This document shows, in pieces, positions 63,670-64,000 of a stretch of 64,000 bases of DNA (the stretch's first letter is position 1; every line of letters starts with the position of its first letter). This DNA is from Schlesneria sphaerica (lineage in GTDB: Bacteria > Planctomycetota > Planctomycetia > Planctomycetales > Planctomycetaceae): the NCBI RefSeq assembly GCF_044336245.1, contig NZ_CP172346.1, positions 3,906,001 to 3,970,000 of the forward strand. The letters run 5' to 3'. Both the position numbers and the translations under genes were made by a program. The notes below the pieces were generated by a model, which was given only the letters and a program-made list of their open reading frames with translations, had not been told where the DNA came from and made no database searches.

Positions 63670-64000
63670 TGCCCCGCATCTGGGACCTGCATTGTCACCT
63701 GGTCGGGACGGAAGGCCGAACGCCGGAAGAACGGATGACGACGCTGCTGTCGTACGCCTCGCGTATGGGCATTGAAAGGGTGTGCGTCTATATGGGAATG
63801 CAGTTTCTGCATCACCCCGGACCAGACGATCTGCGACAACAGAACGACGAAGTGATTGCCGCATTGTCTCATTACCACGATCGGGCCTTCGGGTTTTGTT
63901 ACGTCAGCGGCGAACATGTCGAAGCCAGCCTGCGCGAGATTGACCGTTGCATCGAAAATGGTCCGATGGTGGGGATTAAGCTCTGGGTCGCCAAACGTGC
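63669..64000 (+). CDS. Amidohydrolase family protein (partial)
   Basis: The first 110 residues are present; the gene runs off the window. The start ATG overlaps the stop of the fusion gene (TAATG), which indicates translational coupling. MPRIWDLHCHLVGTEGRTPE contains the N-terminal metal-binding H-x-H motif (HCH) of amidohydrolases (TatD/amidohydro_2 type). RMGIERVCVYMGM and DRAFGFCYVSGEHVEASLRE, then GPMVGIKLW, fit the TIM-barrel amidohydro_2 family. Together with the nitrilase-like upstream partner, a joint role in breaking C-N bonds of an unknown compound is plausible but not shown. Partial gene, so specificity is unknown. Confidence 0.85.
   Translation, partial: MPRIWDLHCHLVGTEGRTPEERMTTLLSYASRMGIERVCVYMGMQFLHHPGPDDLRQQNDEVIAALSHYHDRAFGFCYVSGEHVEASLREIDRCIENGPMVGIKLWVAKR

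Overview
The window is chromosomal DNA from a bacterium of the phylum Planctomycetota, probably the order Planctomycetales. The evidence is the gene content: a DUF1501 protein, a BatA/VWA membrane protein, PVC-type membrane-bound dehydrogenases fused to c-type cytochrome domains, a DUF1570 putative zinc peptidase, many Tat- or Sec-exported proteins of unknown function, loosely packed genes and few real operons. No genus can be named from the sequence alone. About 42 protein genes are supported, two of them disrupted. No rRNA, tRNA, CRISPR array, prophage or insertion sequence was found.

Layout. 1-10.7 kb: a partial sugar-phosphate isomerase-like gene; a BatA/VWA protein; a family 2 glycosyltransferase; a minus-strand run of methyltransferase, GT39-like membrane glycosyltransferase and AsmA-like protein; and a TPR lipoprotein. 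11-17 kb: a minus-strand heavy-metal efflux cluster (Cys/His-rich exported protein, membrane-fusion protein with a His-rich tail, RND pump). 16.9-23.2 kb: Nudix hydrolase, DUF1501 protein, DUF485 plus ActP-type symporter pair, HD hydrolase, RmlD-like reductase. 23.4-25.3 kb: lipoyl synthase and an octanoyltransferase-like protein that lacks the usual catalytic pair. 25.6-28.9 kb: a Tat-exported protein, a DUF1570 protein and a small monooxygenase-fold protein.

29.4-32.4 kb is the most informative region. A divergent DnaA-family gene is followed by about 290 bp, lying between convergent dnaA and gltX, that contains one perfect DnaA box, a second box fitting the TTATNCACA consensus and several near matches. 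This is a strong candidate replication origin.

32.5-41 kb: an outer-membrane barrel protein, a large membrane/TPR protein, an RluA pseudouridine synthase, a lipoprotein and a short-chain dehydrogenase. 40.8-42.2 kb: a WD40 gene interrupted by a stop codon. 42.6-50.7 kb: two small hypotheticals, a sugar-binding/PKD protein, a PQQ-type sugar dehydrogenase with three haem sites, a Tat-exported paralogue of the 25.7 kb protein, and asnS. 50.8-59 kb: a frameshifted zinc-ribbon gene, an ABC exporter, a receiver-like protein, a membrane protein with a spermidine-synthase-like domain, an intergenic repeat cluster and two small hypotheticals. 59.1-64 kb: a 1517-residue nitrilase/dehydrogenase/HEAT/cytochrome fusion, translationally coupled to an amidohydrolase that runs off the end.

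Functionally the window mixes housekeeping genes (replication initiation, gltX, asnS, lipA, RluA) with exported oxidative machinery and one metal-resistance cluster.
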